Positions 18,255 through 26,943 of a DNA stretch of 64,000 nucleotides are shown here, piece after piece (within the stretch, counting starts at the first letter, position 1; the number at the start of each line of letters is the position of its first letter). This DNA comes from CAZFGK01 sp964518635. GTDB lineage: Bacteria; Zixibacteria; MSB-5A5; GN15; FEB-12. The stretch covers positions 37,702 through 101,701 of the forward strand of contig CAZFGK010000011.1 in the NCBI GenBank assembly GCA_964518635.1. The letters are read 5' to 3'. Below the pieces are notes generated by a model. That model saw only the letters and a program-made list of their open reading frames with translations, was not told where the DNA came from and did not search any database. The translations under genes were made by a program, and so were the position numbers.

Positions 18255-19771
18255 CTTCGATGAAGCTGTTTAACAAAGTTCTCATCGCCAATCGTTCTGA
18301 AATCGCGTGCCGTATTATGCAGACCTGCCGCGATCTGGGAATACGCACGGTCGCTGTCTACTCCGATGCCGATACAAAATCGCGTCACCGAATGCTCGCC
18401 GATGAGTCAATCCATCTTGGTGCCGCTTCGCCGCGGGAATCATATTTGAATATTGAAAAGTTGATCACCGCTGCGAAACAGACCGGAGCGGAAGCGATTC
18501 ATCCCGGTTATGGATTTCTTGCAGAAAATCCGCTTCTGCCAGAGGCATGCGAAGCAGCTGGGATTGTATTCATCGGGCCGACTGCTGCCGCCATGAGATT
18601 AATGGGAAACAAAGTCGGCGCACGTCAGGCGATGCTCAAAGCCGGAGTACCGATGACCCCGGGGATGCAATCAAGCTCGGTTGATCAGAAACAATTTGCT
18701 GAGATGGCCGAGAAGGTCGGCTATCCGGTGCTGATCAAAGCGGCTGCCGGCGGTGGCGGCAAAGGGATGCGGGTGGTGCATCAGATGAGTGAACTGGCCG
18801 ATGCAATCTCCGCGGCGCAACGAGAGGCGCAAGGGGCATTTGGTGATGCGAGTATCTATCTGGAAAAGTATATCGCCATGCCGAGACATATTGAGTTTCA
18901 AGTGCTGGGGGATACGAAAGGGAATGTCGTTCACTTGTTTGAACGTGAATGTTCTATTCAAAGAAGACATCAAAAAATTATCGAAGAGACTCCAAGTGTC
19001 GCGCTGACTCCAGCACTTCGTGAAAAAATGGGTGCAGCGGCAGTTGCGGCTGCGAAAGCGGCGAACTATACCAGTGCCGGGACGATTGAATTTCTCCTCG
19101 ATCAAAGCGGCGAATTCTATTTTCTCGAAATGAATACACGCATTCAGGTAGAGCATCCGATTACTGAGATGACCACCGGTGTCGATCTGGTCTACGAGCA
19201 GCTGCGTATCGCTGCTGGTCATCCGATGAGTGAGGCGGCGCTATCGGCCCGTCAAACCGGACATGCCATTGAGTGCCGTATGTATGCGGAAGACGGAGAG
19301 AATGGATTTCTGCCGTCAACGGGGAAGCTCGCAATCTATTGCGAGCCATCCGGTCCCGGCATTCGTGTTGATTCAGGTGTCATGCAGCATGCAGAAATCA
19401 CCATCGACTACGATCCGATCATGGCGAAGTTGATTGTGCACGCGCCGAATCGTGACCTTGCCATCGAGCGAATGATTCGTGCCCTGCACGACTACAAGAT
19501 TCTTGGCGTACGGACCTCGAAACGGTATCTCGTCGATATTCTCGAACATCCGGAATTTCGAGATGGGCATACCTATACGAATTTCATTGCTGATGTCATG
19601 ACTGAGCGGGCTTCTGTACCCTCTGATCTCACCAAAATCGCTGCCGCTGCGGCTTTGGTGCCGGTGCAGCAGGCACGAACTGACTCCAGTGGAACTGAAC
19701 ATCAGGAGCAATCTCTCTGGTCATCTCTTGGTGAATGGGAAATCGGAGCCGGGAGAGAGGTGAGGAAGTGA
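18251..19771 (+). CDS. Biotin carboxylase subunit of an acyl-CoA carboxylase
   Basis: A 506-residue ATP-grasp biotin carboxylase that uses ATP and bicarbonate to carboxylate biotin. It carries the N-terminal FNKVLIANRSEIACRI, HPGYGFLAEN, the glycine-rich ATP loop AAAGGGGKGMRV, ERECSIQRRHQKIIEE and the EMNTRIQVEHPITE metal/bicarbonate motif. The C-terminus has no biotin-lysine domain. It ends with LWSSLGEWEIG, resembling the start of the region that in MCC-alpha leads into the BT and biotin domains. Those parts are encoded by the next gene, coupled by a GTGA overlap. Met codons at 18251 and 18260 are both possible starts. Confidence 0.93.
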   Translation: MTSMKLFNKVLIANRSEIACRIMQTCRDLGIRTVAVYSDADTKSRHRMLADESIHLGAASPRESYLNIEKLITAAKQTGAEAIHPGYGFLAENPLLPEACEAAGIVFIGPTAAAMRLMGNKVGARQAMLKAGVPMTPGMQSSSVDQKQFAEMAEKVGYPVLIKAAAGGGGKGMRVVHQMSELADAISAAQREAQGAFGDASIYLEKYIAMPRHIEFQVLGDTKGNVVHLFERECSIQRRHQKIIEETPSVALTPALREKMGAAAVAAAKAANYTSAGTIEFLLDQSGEFYFLEMNTRIQVEHPITEMTTGVDLVYEQLRIAAGHPMSEAALSARQTGHAIECRMYAEDGENGFLPSTGKLAIYCEPSGPGIRVDSGVMQHAEITIDYDPIMAKLIVHAPNRDLAIERMIRALHDYKILGVRTSKRYLVDILEHPEFRDGHTYTNFIADVMTERASVPSDLTKIAAAAALVPVQQARTDSSGTEHQEQSLWSSLGEWEIGAGREVRK

Positions 19772-20262
19772 AAAAAGTTCGTATAGGAGAAACTGAATTT
19801 GCCGGCTCGGTTCGCAACACCAACGGCACGTATGAGATTACGTTGGATGGAAAACTTGTGCATCTCGAACCCGTCGACGCAGGACTCTATCGAACGATGC
19901 ACGACGGGCGGCAAGTCACCGTCGCCGTTGCGAAACTCAAGGATCGGATCCAGGTGGATATTGATTCTTACTTGATTGAAGTCTTCGATGCCAGCAACGC
20001 GACCCGCTCTGGGGATGATCATCACGGTGCAAAGGACAGAGTCACTGCTCCGATGCCGGGGAAGGTGGTCAAAGTACTGGTCGCGGTCGGCGATCAGGTA
20101 ACACTCCGTCAGCAGTTGGTCTTGGTCGAAGCGATGAAGATGGAGAATCCGGTGGTTGCACCGGCGGCTGGAGTGGTGAAGGGGATTCATGTTGCAGTCG
20201 GTGAACAGGTTGATACTGAAAAGGTACTGGTCGAGTTGGAGATCACACCAACAGCAGGATAA
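19768..20262 (+). CDS. Biotin carboxyl carrier protein with BT-like N-terminal part
   Basis: A 164-residue protein. The C-terminal ~70 residues form a biotinyl domain with the biotinylation motif EAMKMEN and preceding APMPGKVVKV. The first ~80 residues (NGTYEITLDGKLVHLE, DGRQVTVAV) resemble the BT (biotin carboxylase-carboxyltransferase linking) domain of MCC/PCC alpha subunits. Together with the preceding biotin carboxylase it reconstitutes a normal alpha subunit in two chains. The GTG start overlaps the previous stop by four bases and has GAGAGAGGTGAGG upstream. The gene ends the operon. Confidence 0.88.
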   Translation: MKKVRIGETEFAGSVRNTNGTYEITLDGKLVHLEPVDAGLYRTMHDGRQVTVAVAKLKDRIQVDIDSYLIEVFDASNATRSGDDHHGAKDRVTAPMPGKVVKVLVAVGDQVTLRQQLVLVEAMKMENPVVAPAAGVVKGIHVAVGEQVDTEKVLVELEITPTAG

Positions 20263-20270
20263 TCATCCTG
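20255..20270. terminator. Inverted repeat over the stop codon of the biotin carrier gene
   Basis: A perfect 6-bp stem, CAGGAT/ATCCTG, with AATC loop, at the end of the carboxylase operon and between convergent genes. It has no T-tract on either strand, so termination function is only a suggestion. Confidence 0.3.
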
Positions 20271-20287
20271 TCAGGTGTTGAGTAAGA

Positions 20288-20893
20288 TTACAGACCGATT
20301 CCCACGCTCACGGACAGTAGTCCCGTTCGTCCGAGCAGGTTTGACGAAAAATGTCGATAGCGTACTTCCGCCACCAGAGCAGTTTTTTTCATGCTGGTAC
20401 GAACTCCGGCGCCAAGACTTCCCATAGCACTGATCTCTGAAAAACTATAATCGACCTGATTTACCCGTTTGTCATCCGAGCGATTGATTATTCCCAGCCC
20501 GGCTGAGGCACTGATGAACGGCGTGATCTCAGTCTGTGAGGGAAGCAGCAGGAGGAGTTCCGGGCTGATTGACAGGATGGTGAAACTCGACAAATCGTCG
20601 ACCTTGGCGGAATGCATGCTGACAGATCCGAGCAGACCAATCGCGAGATTACTTCCACTTTGCTTCTGTTCGATCGGTCTGAAGGCGCGAAGCTGCACTC
20701 CGAAGCCGAGCTTCCCCTGTTCATTCACTCGTCCCATCGGGATTGAGAGGTTCGGGAGGAGATCGAAGCGGAGCATTCCCGTTTTCTTAGGTTCTCGTTC
20801 TTTGAATGCCGCATTCCCCTGTGCGTTTACTGCCGCAGCATGAAACAGAATGAAAACGACTACGAGTAGCCCGGCGGCGCGATTGATGGTCAT
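20288..20893 (-). CDS. Small outer-membrane beta-barrel protein
   Basis: A 201-residue protein with a Sec signal peptide (hydrophobic AAGLLVVVFILFHAAAVNAQ). The mature sequence alternates amphipathic strands and Gly/Ser turns (LGFGVQLRAFRP, NLAIGLLGSVSM, PFISASAGLGI, AMGSLGAGVRT, VAEVRYRHFSSN), as in OmpA/opacity-like 8-strand barrels. The upstream in-frame extension (to 21055) lacks a signal and is rejected. It resembles the next gene on this strand in size and plan. Function is unknown; possibly a porin-like or adhesive surface protein. Confidence 0.75.
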   Translation of the reverse strand: MTINRAAGLLVVVFILFHAAAVNAQGNAAFKEREPKKTGMLRFDLLPNLSIPMGRVNEQGKLGFGVQLRAFRPIEQKQSGSNLAIGLLGSVSMHSAKVDDLSSFTILSISPELLLLLPSQTEITPFISASAGLGIINRSDDKRVNQVDYSFSEISAMGSLGAGVRTSMKKTALVAEVRYRHFSSNLLGRTGLLSVSVGIGL

Positions 20894-21002
20894 ATGATAC
20901 GAAGATAGAGAGAACTGCCAGATCGTACAAGAGACAGAAAAGAACGGCAGGGGAGCCATGAATTGCTCACCTGCCGTTTCATTCGCGCGGAGAATGAATA
21001 TT

Positions 21003-21611
21003 TTAGAAGAAGCGGAGACCAAGTGAAACCGGGATGTAGTTGAAGGCTTCCCCATCGGTCTGAATGCTCAGATAGCGACCCTGCAGGAAGAAGCTCATCA
21101 TCGGAGAGCTGGCAATATCCATTCCGGCACCAAGTGACCATGTCATCTTAGTCTGAGACGCACCGAAATCAGATTCACTCAGACTCGTCACCAGCCCAAT
21201 TGGAATATCGATCTCATCCTGTTTAACACTGGCAACACCGATGCCGGCAGTGAAGAATGGCTTGATCGGTGAAAGGGGCGGAGCGAAGGAGAAACGTGAA
21301 TCGATCGTCGCGCTGAAGATCTTCGTGTCTCCACCTTCAATGCCGGCCAAATCAAGGGCGGCAAAGTCGGATGGAAGATTTGTAAATTCCAGGCGGGGGC
21401 CAATTGATGCCATCGGTATCAGGCGAAGGCCGAGTCCTGCGAAGGCATGAAAGCCGTTCTGGACGATGTCGACTGTTTCGCTGGTCTGGGGAACGCTGAG
21501 TCCACCGCCTGCATAGATCGAAATCGGCGGCTTCGGAGTTCCGACCTGTGCAAAGGTCGCAGAAGCGACAAGACAGGTCATGGAGATAACGGAGAGCATT
21601 CTGCGAATCAT
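21003..21611 (-). CDS. Small outer-membrane beta-barrel protein
   Basis: A 202-residue protein with a signal peptide (MIRRMLSVISMTCLVASATFAQ) and barrel-like strands (SIYAGGGLSVP, HAFAGLGLRLIP, PFFTAGIGVASV, MTWSLGAGMDIA, FFLQGRYLSIQ). It ends in LGLRFF, the aromatic C-terminus expected for BAM-dependent barrels. It likely lies in tandem with the similar barrel gene downstream (109-base gap). RBS GAGGGAAA precedes the start. A perfect palindrome sits immediately upstream. Confidence 0.78.
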   Translation of the reverse strand: MIRRMLSVISMTCLVASATFAQVGTPKPPISIYAGGGLSVPQTSETVDIVQNGFHAFAGLGLRLIPMASIGPRLEFTNLPSDFAALDLAGIEGGDTKIFSATIDSRFSFAPPLSPIKPFFTAGIGVASVKQDEIDIPIGLVTSLSESDFGASQTKMTWSLGAGMDIASSPMMSFFLQGRYLSIQTDGEAFNYIPVSLGLRFF

Positions 21612-21626
21612 ACAATTTCCCTCTGT

Positions 21627-21643
21627 AGTTTGGGTGCCAAACT
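21627..21643 (-). promoter_or_regulatory. Perfect palindrome upstream of the barrel-protein start
   Basis: AGTTTGG-GTG-CCAAACT: two 7-base arms with a 3-base spacer, about 16 bases upstream of the minus-strand start and just before its ribosome-binding site. It could be a repressor operator or a 5'-UTR hairpin controlling translation. The remainder of the 252-base divergent gap (21612-21863) shows nothing else clear. Confidence 0.45.
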
Positions 21644-21863
21644 AGTATCGGCAAATGAGGGGATGTTCTAGACCGAAACGACCGTCGGGAATTCGTGAAT
21701 CTAGTCCGGAAAACGAGCGGAAATAAGCAGGTGAAACTGCTGTCGGTCTCCCTTGCGTTCTCATTGTGGGGCATGTACTTTCCGCGCTCTCCGGCTCTGC
21801 CGCCCGATTGTCCAGAAGGGGCATCAGTTGCGAGACCGGTTATCACGACTTTTTGGAGGTTAC

Positions 21864-23054
21864 ATGTCAGACGAACGGACCGCATATATCATCTCGGCAT
21901 GCCGAAGTGCAATCGGCACCCTGCATGGATCACTTGGATCATTCACTGCACCTCAGCTTGGTTCTTTTGCGATCAAAGAAGCGGTCAAGCGTGCAGGTAT
22001 CGACGTAAATGAGGTCGACGAAGTCATCATGGGGCACGTGGTGCAGGGGGGATCTGGTCAGGCACCGGCCCGTCAGGCAGCAATTCATGCCGGGCTTCCG
22101 CCAACAGTTGCCGCGCTGACGATCAACAAAGTTTGCGGCTCAGGGCTCAAAGCAGTCATGCTCGCCGCACAGGGGATTCGTGCCAATGACACAAATCTCG
22201 TCGTCGCAGGTGGGATGGAGTCGATGTCGCAGACGCCGTATGTGCTTCGTGGCGCGAAGACTGGCACACGATTCGGTCATCAGAAGCTCGATGATATCAT
22301 GATCTCAGACGGACTCTGGGACAGTTTCAATAATTTCCATATGGGGAATGCAGCCGAATTAACTGTGAAGAAAGCGAATCTGAATCGTCAGATGCAGGAT
22401 GAATTCGCTCTCAATTCCCACAAGAAGGCCCTCGCAGCAATTGATGCCGGAAAATTCAAAGCTGAAATTTTTGATGTCGCGATTCCGCAGAAAAAAGGGG
22501 ATTCGATTCAGTTCAATGTCGACGAATGTCCACGCAAAGATATCTCAATCGAAGGTCTCGCCAAACTGCGTCCTGCATTCGACAAGGATGGAAGCGTTAC
22601 TGCTGGAAATGCCCCTGGATTGAATGATGGCGCGTCTGCAGTAGTCGTCGCCTCGGGTGCGTACGCTGCGAAGAAGGGACTCAAACCAATGGCGAGAGTC
22701 GTCGACTACGCTGTCGCTGGAACGCCGCCGGAGGATCTTTTCTTCGCGCCGATTTATGCAGTGCAAAAGCTGATGACCAAGATGGGTGTCAGCATCAATC
22801 ACTGGGATCTTATCGAAGCCAACGAAGCATTCTCTGCACAGGCACTAGCGGATGGGAATGCCCTCGGCTGGGACTGGAATCGTGTGAATGTCAATGGTGG
22901 CGCAGTCGCGCTTGGGCATCCGATTGGAGCCAGTGGTGCTCGAATCCTCACGACCTTGATCTATGCGCTTAAAGATCGCGGTCTGAAAAAAGGAATGGCC
23001 ACCCTCTGTCTGGGTGGTGGGAACGCAGTCGCCATGGCGATTGAGTTGGTGTAG
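21864..23054 (+). CDS. atoB: Acetyl-CoA C-acetyltransferase (thiolase)
   Basis: A 396-residue thiolase that joins or splits acetoacetyl-CoA and two acetyl-CoA. The nucleophilic Cys lies in NKVCGSGLKAV; the other catalytic segments are NEAFSAQ, GGAVALGHPIGASGAR and the C-terminal CLGGGN. The length is typical of AtoB/PhaA. ATG 21864 has TGGAGG just upstream; an upstream in-frame Met at 21753 is rejected. It is followed ten bases on by 3-hydroxybutyryl-CoA dehydrogenase, and then by acyl-CoA dehydrogenases. This set covers C4 acyl-CoA turnover and the acetoacetyl-CoA end of leucine or fatty-acid breakdown. Confidence 0.93.
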   Translation: MSDERTAYIISACRSAIGTLHGSLGSFTAPQLGSFAIKEAVKRAGIDVNEVDEVIMGHVVQGGSGQAPARQAAIHAGLPPTVAALTINKVCGSGLKAVMLAAQGIRANDTNLVVAGGMESMSQTPYVLRGAKTGTRFGHQKLDDIMISDGLWDSFNNFHMGNAAELTVKKANLNRQMQDEFALNSHKKALAAIDAGKFKAEIFDVAIPQKKGDSIQFNVDECPRKDISIEGLAKLRPAFDKDGSVTAGNAPGLNDGASAVVVASGAYAAKKGLKPMARVVDYAVAGTPPEDLFFAPIYAVQKLMTKMGVSINHWDLIEANEAFSAQALADGNALGWDWNRVNVNGGAVALGHPIGASGARILTTLIYALKDRGLKKGMATLCLGGGNAVAMAIELV

Positions 23055-23063
23055 GGGAAGAAC

Positions 23064-23933
23064 ATGAGCATGTCAGTTGACCAAATAAAGCATGTTGCAG
23101 TGATCGGTTCCGGAACGATGGGGAATGGGATCGCGCAGGTCTTTGCCGCCACCGGATATCAGACAACCTTGATCGATATCAAGCAAGAGTATCTCGACCG
23201 AGCAGTCAGTTCTATTGGCGGTTCACTTGACCGCATTATTAAAAAGGGTGTCATCACGGAGGCAGATAAAGCCGCGACCATGGGACGATTGCAGACTTCA
23301 ACTGAACTGAGCGCTGCAAAGAGTGCTCAGCTTGTCATTGAAGCAGTGACTGAAGATCTGAAAATTAAGACTTCAGTTTTTCAAACCCTTGAATCAGTCT
23401 GTCCATCCGAGACTATCTTCGCATCGAATACCTCGTCTTTGCCGATAACGCAGCTTGCCAGTACAACCAAACGTGCTGACAAATTTGTCGGCATGCACTT
23501 CATGAATCCAGTGCCGGTCATGAAACTGGTTGAGATTATTCGTGGGCTCGCGACTTCGGATGCGACCTGCGCGCTCGTCGCTGATCTCTCTCGCAAGCTC
23601 GGCAAGACACCTCTCGAAGCGAATGACTATCCCGGATTCATTGCTAATCGGATTCTGATGCCCATGATCAACGAAGCGGTCTATAGCCTCATGGAAGGGG
23701 TCGGCACCAGAGAATCGATTGATGAAGTGATGAAACTTGGGATGGGGCATCCGATGGGGCCGCTGACATTGGCTGATTTTATCGGACTTGATGTCTGTCT
23801 GGCAATTCTGGAAGTGTTGCATGACGGACTTGGTGATCCGAAATATCGCCCCTGCCCGCTTCTTCGGAAGATGGTGCAGGCTGGCTACCTCGGCCGCAAG
23901 AGTGGTCGGGGATTCTATACGTACGACAAATGA
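23064..23933 (+). CDS. hbd: 3-hydroxybutyryl-CoA (3-hydroxyacyl-CoA) dehydrogenase
   Basis: A 289-residue NAD-dependent enzyme. The Rossmann motif is IGSGTMGNGIAQ near residue 14. Catalytic features include the ASNTSSLPIT segment, HFMNPVPVMKLVE with the catalytic His, and NDYPGFIANRILMPM. The C-terminal domain has GHPMGPLTLADFIGLDV and ends GRGFYTYDK. It interconverts acetoacetyl-CoA and 3-hydroxybutyryl-CoA, matching the thiolase upstream and the acyl-CoA dehydrogenases downstream. GGGGAA precedes the ATG. Confidence 0.93.
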   Translation: MSMSVDQIKHVAVIGSGTMGNGIAQVFAATGYQTTLIDIKQEYLDRAVSSIGGSLDRIIKKGVITEADKAATMGRLQTSTELSAAKSAQLVIEAVTEDLKIKTSVFQTLESVCPSETIFASNTSSLPITQLASTTKRADKFVGMHFMNPVPVMKLVEIIRGLATSDATCALVADLSRKLGKTPLEANDYPGFIANRILMPMINEAVYSLMEGVGTRESIDEVMKLGMGHPMGPLTLADFIGLDVCLAILEVLHDGLGDPKYRPCPLLRKMVQAGYLGRKSGRGFYTYDK

Positions 23934-23962
23934 ACCGTTCTTTTTCAGGCAAGGATTGAGTT

Positions 23963-25105
23963 ATGGATTTTACGCTCTCGGCTGAGGAGCTTGAGCTCAA
24001 GGCAATGGCCCGTGATCTGGCCACCAAACGAATTGCTCCGCTCGCTCTCGAAATGGATGAACATCAGACCATTCCAAAAGACCTCATCAAAGAGGTCGCT
24101 GAACTCGGCTATTTCGGCTGCACCATTCCGGAGGCATACGGCGGGATGGGATTGACTACTTCCCAATTCATGGGACTGCTCGAGGAACTCTGTTATGCTT
24201 CCGCCGGATTCGGGATCATGGTCTCGGTGCACAACACTCTCGCAGGGGACGCATTCAAGTTCTTTGCATCTGAAGAGCTCAAGAAGAAATATCTCCCCAA
24301 AATGGCGACCGGTGAAATGATCGGTGCCTATTGTCTGACTGAGCCGCATTCCGGTACCGATGCCGGTGCGTTGATTACTACTGCGGTCGACAAGGGGGAT
24401 CACTATGTGGTATCAGGACTCAAGTCCTATGTCACCAATGGTGGGTATGCCGATCTCTTTGTTGTCTTTGCGAAGACACATCCCGAAGAAGGGAGCAAAG
24501 GGATTTCACTTTTTGCTATCGAAGCTACCAGCCCGGGAATTACCCTCGGCAAGCCAGAGCAGAAATGCGGTATCAAGTGCTCCGACACGCGAGAGATCAG
24601 TTTTCAGGATGTGAAAGTTCCGAAAGAAAATCTGATCGGCCCGCTGAAGAACGGCTTCAAGCAAGCAATGCACATTCTCAATGGCGGTCGCATCGGCGTG
24701 GCCTTTCAGGCCTGCGGTATTGCACAGGCGGCTCTTGATGAAGCGATCAAATATGCCAAAGCCCGCAAGCAGTTCGGTCAGCCGATCGCTAATTTTCAGG
24801 CGATTCAGTTCAAGATATCTGAAATGGGAACACGACTGGATGCAGGTCGTCTCCTCGGTTATCGCGCCGCATTCTTGAAAGACAATAATCAGCCGTATCA
24901 TCGTGAGGCCTCAATGGCGAAGCTGTTCTGCTCACGGATGGCTGGATATGTCACCGATGAGGCTGTCCAGATCCATGGCGGCTATGGATACATCAAGGAA
25001 TATCCGGTTGAACGGTATTTCCGGGATGCACGAATTACAGAACTGTATGAAGGTACCACCGAAGCGCAACGAATGGTCATCTCGCGCGACCTTTTGAAAG
25101 ACTAA
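23963..25105 (+). CDS. Acyl-CoA dehydrogenase (short-chain/butyryl type)
   Basis: A 380-residue FAD enzyme introducing an alpha-beta double bond in acyl-CoA, passing electrons to an electron-transfer flavoprotein. It shows the family signatures: AYCLTEPHSGTDAG around the FAD, GLKSYVTNGG, GRIGVAFQACGIAQAAL, ARKQFGQPIANFQAIQ, QIHGGYGYIKEYPVERYFRDARI, and the catalytic Glu in YEGTTEAQR. The position of that Glu matches butyryl/short-branched-chain enzymes rather than isovaleryl-CoA dehydrogenase. It lies two bases before a second acyl-CoA dehydrogenase gene. Confidence 0.92.
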   Translation: MDFTLSAEELELKAMARDLATKRIAPLALEMDEHQTIPKDLIKEVAELGYFGCTIPEAYGGMGLTTSQFMGLLEELCYASAGFGIMVSVHNTLAGDAFKFFASEELKKKYLPKMATGEMIGAYCLTEPHSGTDAGALITTAVDKGDHYVVSGLKSYVTNGGYADLFVVFAKTHPEEGSKGISLFAIEATSPGITLGKPEQKCGIKCSDTREISFQDVKVPKENLIGPLKNGFKQAMHILNGGRIGVAFQACGIAQAALDEAIKYAKARKQFGQPIANFQAIQFKISEMGTRLDAGRLLGYRAAFLKDNNQPYHREASMAKLFCSRMAGYVTDEAVQIHGGYGYIKEYPVERYFRDARITELYEGTTEAQRMVISRDLLKD

Positions 25106-25107
25106 GC

Positions 25108-26259
25108 GTGCTCACCAAGAAGCAGCTTGAGTACCGGGAAAAACTGCGCTCCTTTGCAGATGAGGAGATCGCTCCGCTTGCTGTTGCCCTTGATCATGAG
25201 CAACGCTTCCCGTACGAACATCTCCCCAAGCTGAACAAGCTGGGCTTGTTTGGAGCATTGGTTTCCGAAGAGTATGGTGGACATCCGATTGATCAGGTCA
25301 GCTACTCAATCGCAGTCGAAGAGCTCTGCCGTGTCTGTGGCTCTACTGGTATCATCATTGCAGCTCACAACTCCCTTGGTACATTCCCGATCTACAAGTT
25401 TGGCTCGGAAGCGCAGAAGAAGAAATATCTCCCCCGTGCCGCGAATGGGGAACTGGTCGCCTTTGGTCTTACTGAACCGGATGCAGGGTCGGATGCCGGT
25501 GGGACACGTACGACGGCAATCAAGAAAGGGGATGAATGGGTCGTCAATGGCTCAAAGTGCTGGATTACATCCGCACCCCAAGCCTTTGCGGTCAATGCGA
25601 CTGCGCGGACATCCAATGATCCAAGCGACCGCACGATTACGACCTTCATTCTCGAAAAAGAGATGAAAGGATACGCGGTCGGGAAGAAAGAGAACAAGCT
25701 CGGTCTTCGCGGCTCAGATACTGCATTCCTGCATTTCGATGATCTTCATGCCTCCGACGAACAACGTCTGGGGGAGGTCGGTAATGGATTCAAGCAGATG
25801 CTGGTTACCCTTGATGGGGGACGTATCTCCATCGGAGCAATGGCGGTAGGTCTGGCACAAGGTGCGCTTGATTCTGCTCTGAAATTTGCGGCAAATCGAA
25901 AGCAGTTTGGCGTACCGATTGCCGATCATCAAGGGATCGCCCACAAGCTCTCGAATATGGCAACGGGAGTTGAGGCCGCTCGTCTGATGGTCTATGAAGC
26001 GGCAATGATGAAAGATGCTGGGATGCCATTTTCACGCATGAGCGCAATGTGCAAACTTTTCGCTTCTGAAGTCGCGACCGATGTCTGCAAAACCGCCATG
26101 ACCATCTTGGGTGGAATCGGCTACTACACAGGGCCGTATCCGATTGAACGGATGTGGCGGGATGTCAAACTGTGCGAAATCGGAGAAGGGACTTCGGAGA
26201 TCCAGCGGATTGTCATCGCTCGCGACCTGCTCAAGTCTCTGAAAACGACTTCTGCTTGA
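25108..26259 (+). CDS. Acyl-CoA dehydrogenase (second copy)
   Basis: A 383-residue acyl-CoA dehydrogenase starting at GTG two bases after the preceding gene's stop. It has FGLTEPDAGSDAGGTRT, NGSKCWITSA, LGLRGSDTAFLHFDD, RKQFGVPIADHQGIA, ILGGIGYYTGPYPIERMWRD, and the catalytic Glu in IGEGTSEIQRIV. It is clearly paralogous to, but well diverged from, its neighbour, so the two probably act on different chain lengths or branches. The end of the gene overlaps a good promoter-like sequence for bioY. Confidence 0.92.
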   Translation: MLTKKQLEYREKLRSFADEEIAPLAVALDHEQRFPYEHLPKLNKLGLFGALVSEEYGGHPIDQVSYSIAVEELCRVCGSTGIIIAAHNSLGTFPIYKFGSEAQKKKYLPRAANGELVAFGLTEPDAGSDAGGTRTTAIKKGDEWVVNGSKCWITSAPQAFAVNATARTSNDPSDRTITTFILEKEMKGYAVGKKENKLGLRGSDTAFLHFDDLHASDEQRLGEVGNGFKQMLVTLDGGRISIGAMAVGLAQGALDSALKFAANRKQFGVPIADHQGIAHKLSNMATGVEAARLMVYEAAMMKDAGMPFSRMSAMCKLFASEVATDVCKTAMTILGGIGYYTGPYPIERMWRDVKLCEIGEGTSEIQRIVIARDLLKSLKTTSA

Positions 26260-26284
26260 CCGATTGGTGAGATAAGACTAGACT
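26256..26284 (+). promoter_or_regulatory. Sigma-70-like promoter for bioY
   Basis: TTGACC, a 17-base spacer, then TAGACT. Five of six -35 and four of six -10 bases match consensus. It overlaps the stop of the preceding gene and lies 34 bases before the bioY start, so bioY may be transcribed separately from the acyl-CoA genes. The same TTGACC -35 precedes the tRNA gene. Confidence 0.4.
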
Positions 26285-26317
26285 CACAATGCTATGCAAA
26301 GCCAGGGGAATGAGCAC

Positions 26318-26899
26318 ATGACCACCAGCCGTTTGTCGACCTCGACGATCTATTCACTGATTCAGCCGGTAAGCTGGCTGAAGGAAGTTCCGCTTTTGGC
26401 TGGATTCAATCTGCTGCTCATCGGTTCAGCATTCCTTTCAATCAATCTCCCTTGGACACCGGTACCGATCACCGGACAGACTTTCGCGGTTATGCTGTTG
26501 GCCATGTCCCTTGGACGGGTACGAGCCGGAATTGTCACCGCTGCCTATTTGCTGGAGGGTGCACTTGGCCTGCCAGTTTTTGCCGGCGGGGCATTTGGAG
26601 TCGCAACGCTGTTTGGACCAACTGGCGGTTACTTGATGGGCTTTCTGATCGCTGCGATCTTTGTTGGCTGGTTGGCAGATCGGGGCTGGGATCGTTCGAT
26701 TTGGCGTTCCATGCTCGCTATGTCGATCGGGCACGCGATTATTTTCGCGTGTGGCCTGCTGATGCTCTCTTTTTACATACCTGCTGGGCAACTATTGGCA
26801 GCCGGACTGACCCCATTCCTTTTGGGGACTGGAATCAAGATTCTCCTCGCCTCGGGAATTCTGCCTACCATCTGGTCATGGCTTGGTAAATCGAAATAG
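26318..26899 (+). CDS. bioY: Biotin transporter substrate-binding protein BioY
   Basis: A 193-residue integral membrane protein with about six hydrophobic segments. BioY-family motifs are visible: INLPWTPVPITGQTFAVML in the first half and LFGPTGGYLMGFLIAA, plus AYLLEGALGLPVFAGG. BioY is the S component of an ECF biotin importer and can sometimes work alone; no EcfA/T genes are in the window. ATG 26318 is preferred to 26294 because AGGGGA lies eight bases upstream. Its position after acyl-CoA metabolism genes fits the biotin need of the carboxylase encoded upstream. Confidence 0.92.
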   Translation: MTTSRLSTSTIYSLIQPVSWLKEVPLLAGFNLLLIGSAFLSINLPWTPVPITGQTFAVMLLAMSLGRVRAGIVTAAYLLEGALGLPVFAGGAFGVATLFGPTGGYLMGFLIAAIFVGWLADRGWDRSIWRSMLAMSIGHAIIFACGLLMLSFYIPAGQLLAAGLTPFLLGTGIKILLASGILPTIWSWLGKSK

Positions 26900-26943
26900 C
26901 CGAATTTTCTCCGTTTTTTGAGAATTTTCAGAGTTTGAGCTTC

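Noticed and set aside
20894..21055. N-terminal extension of the barrel protein to 21055
   Set aside because: The extension has no signal function and would bury the clear signal peptide starting at 20893.
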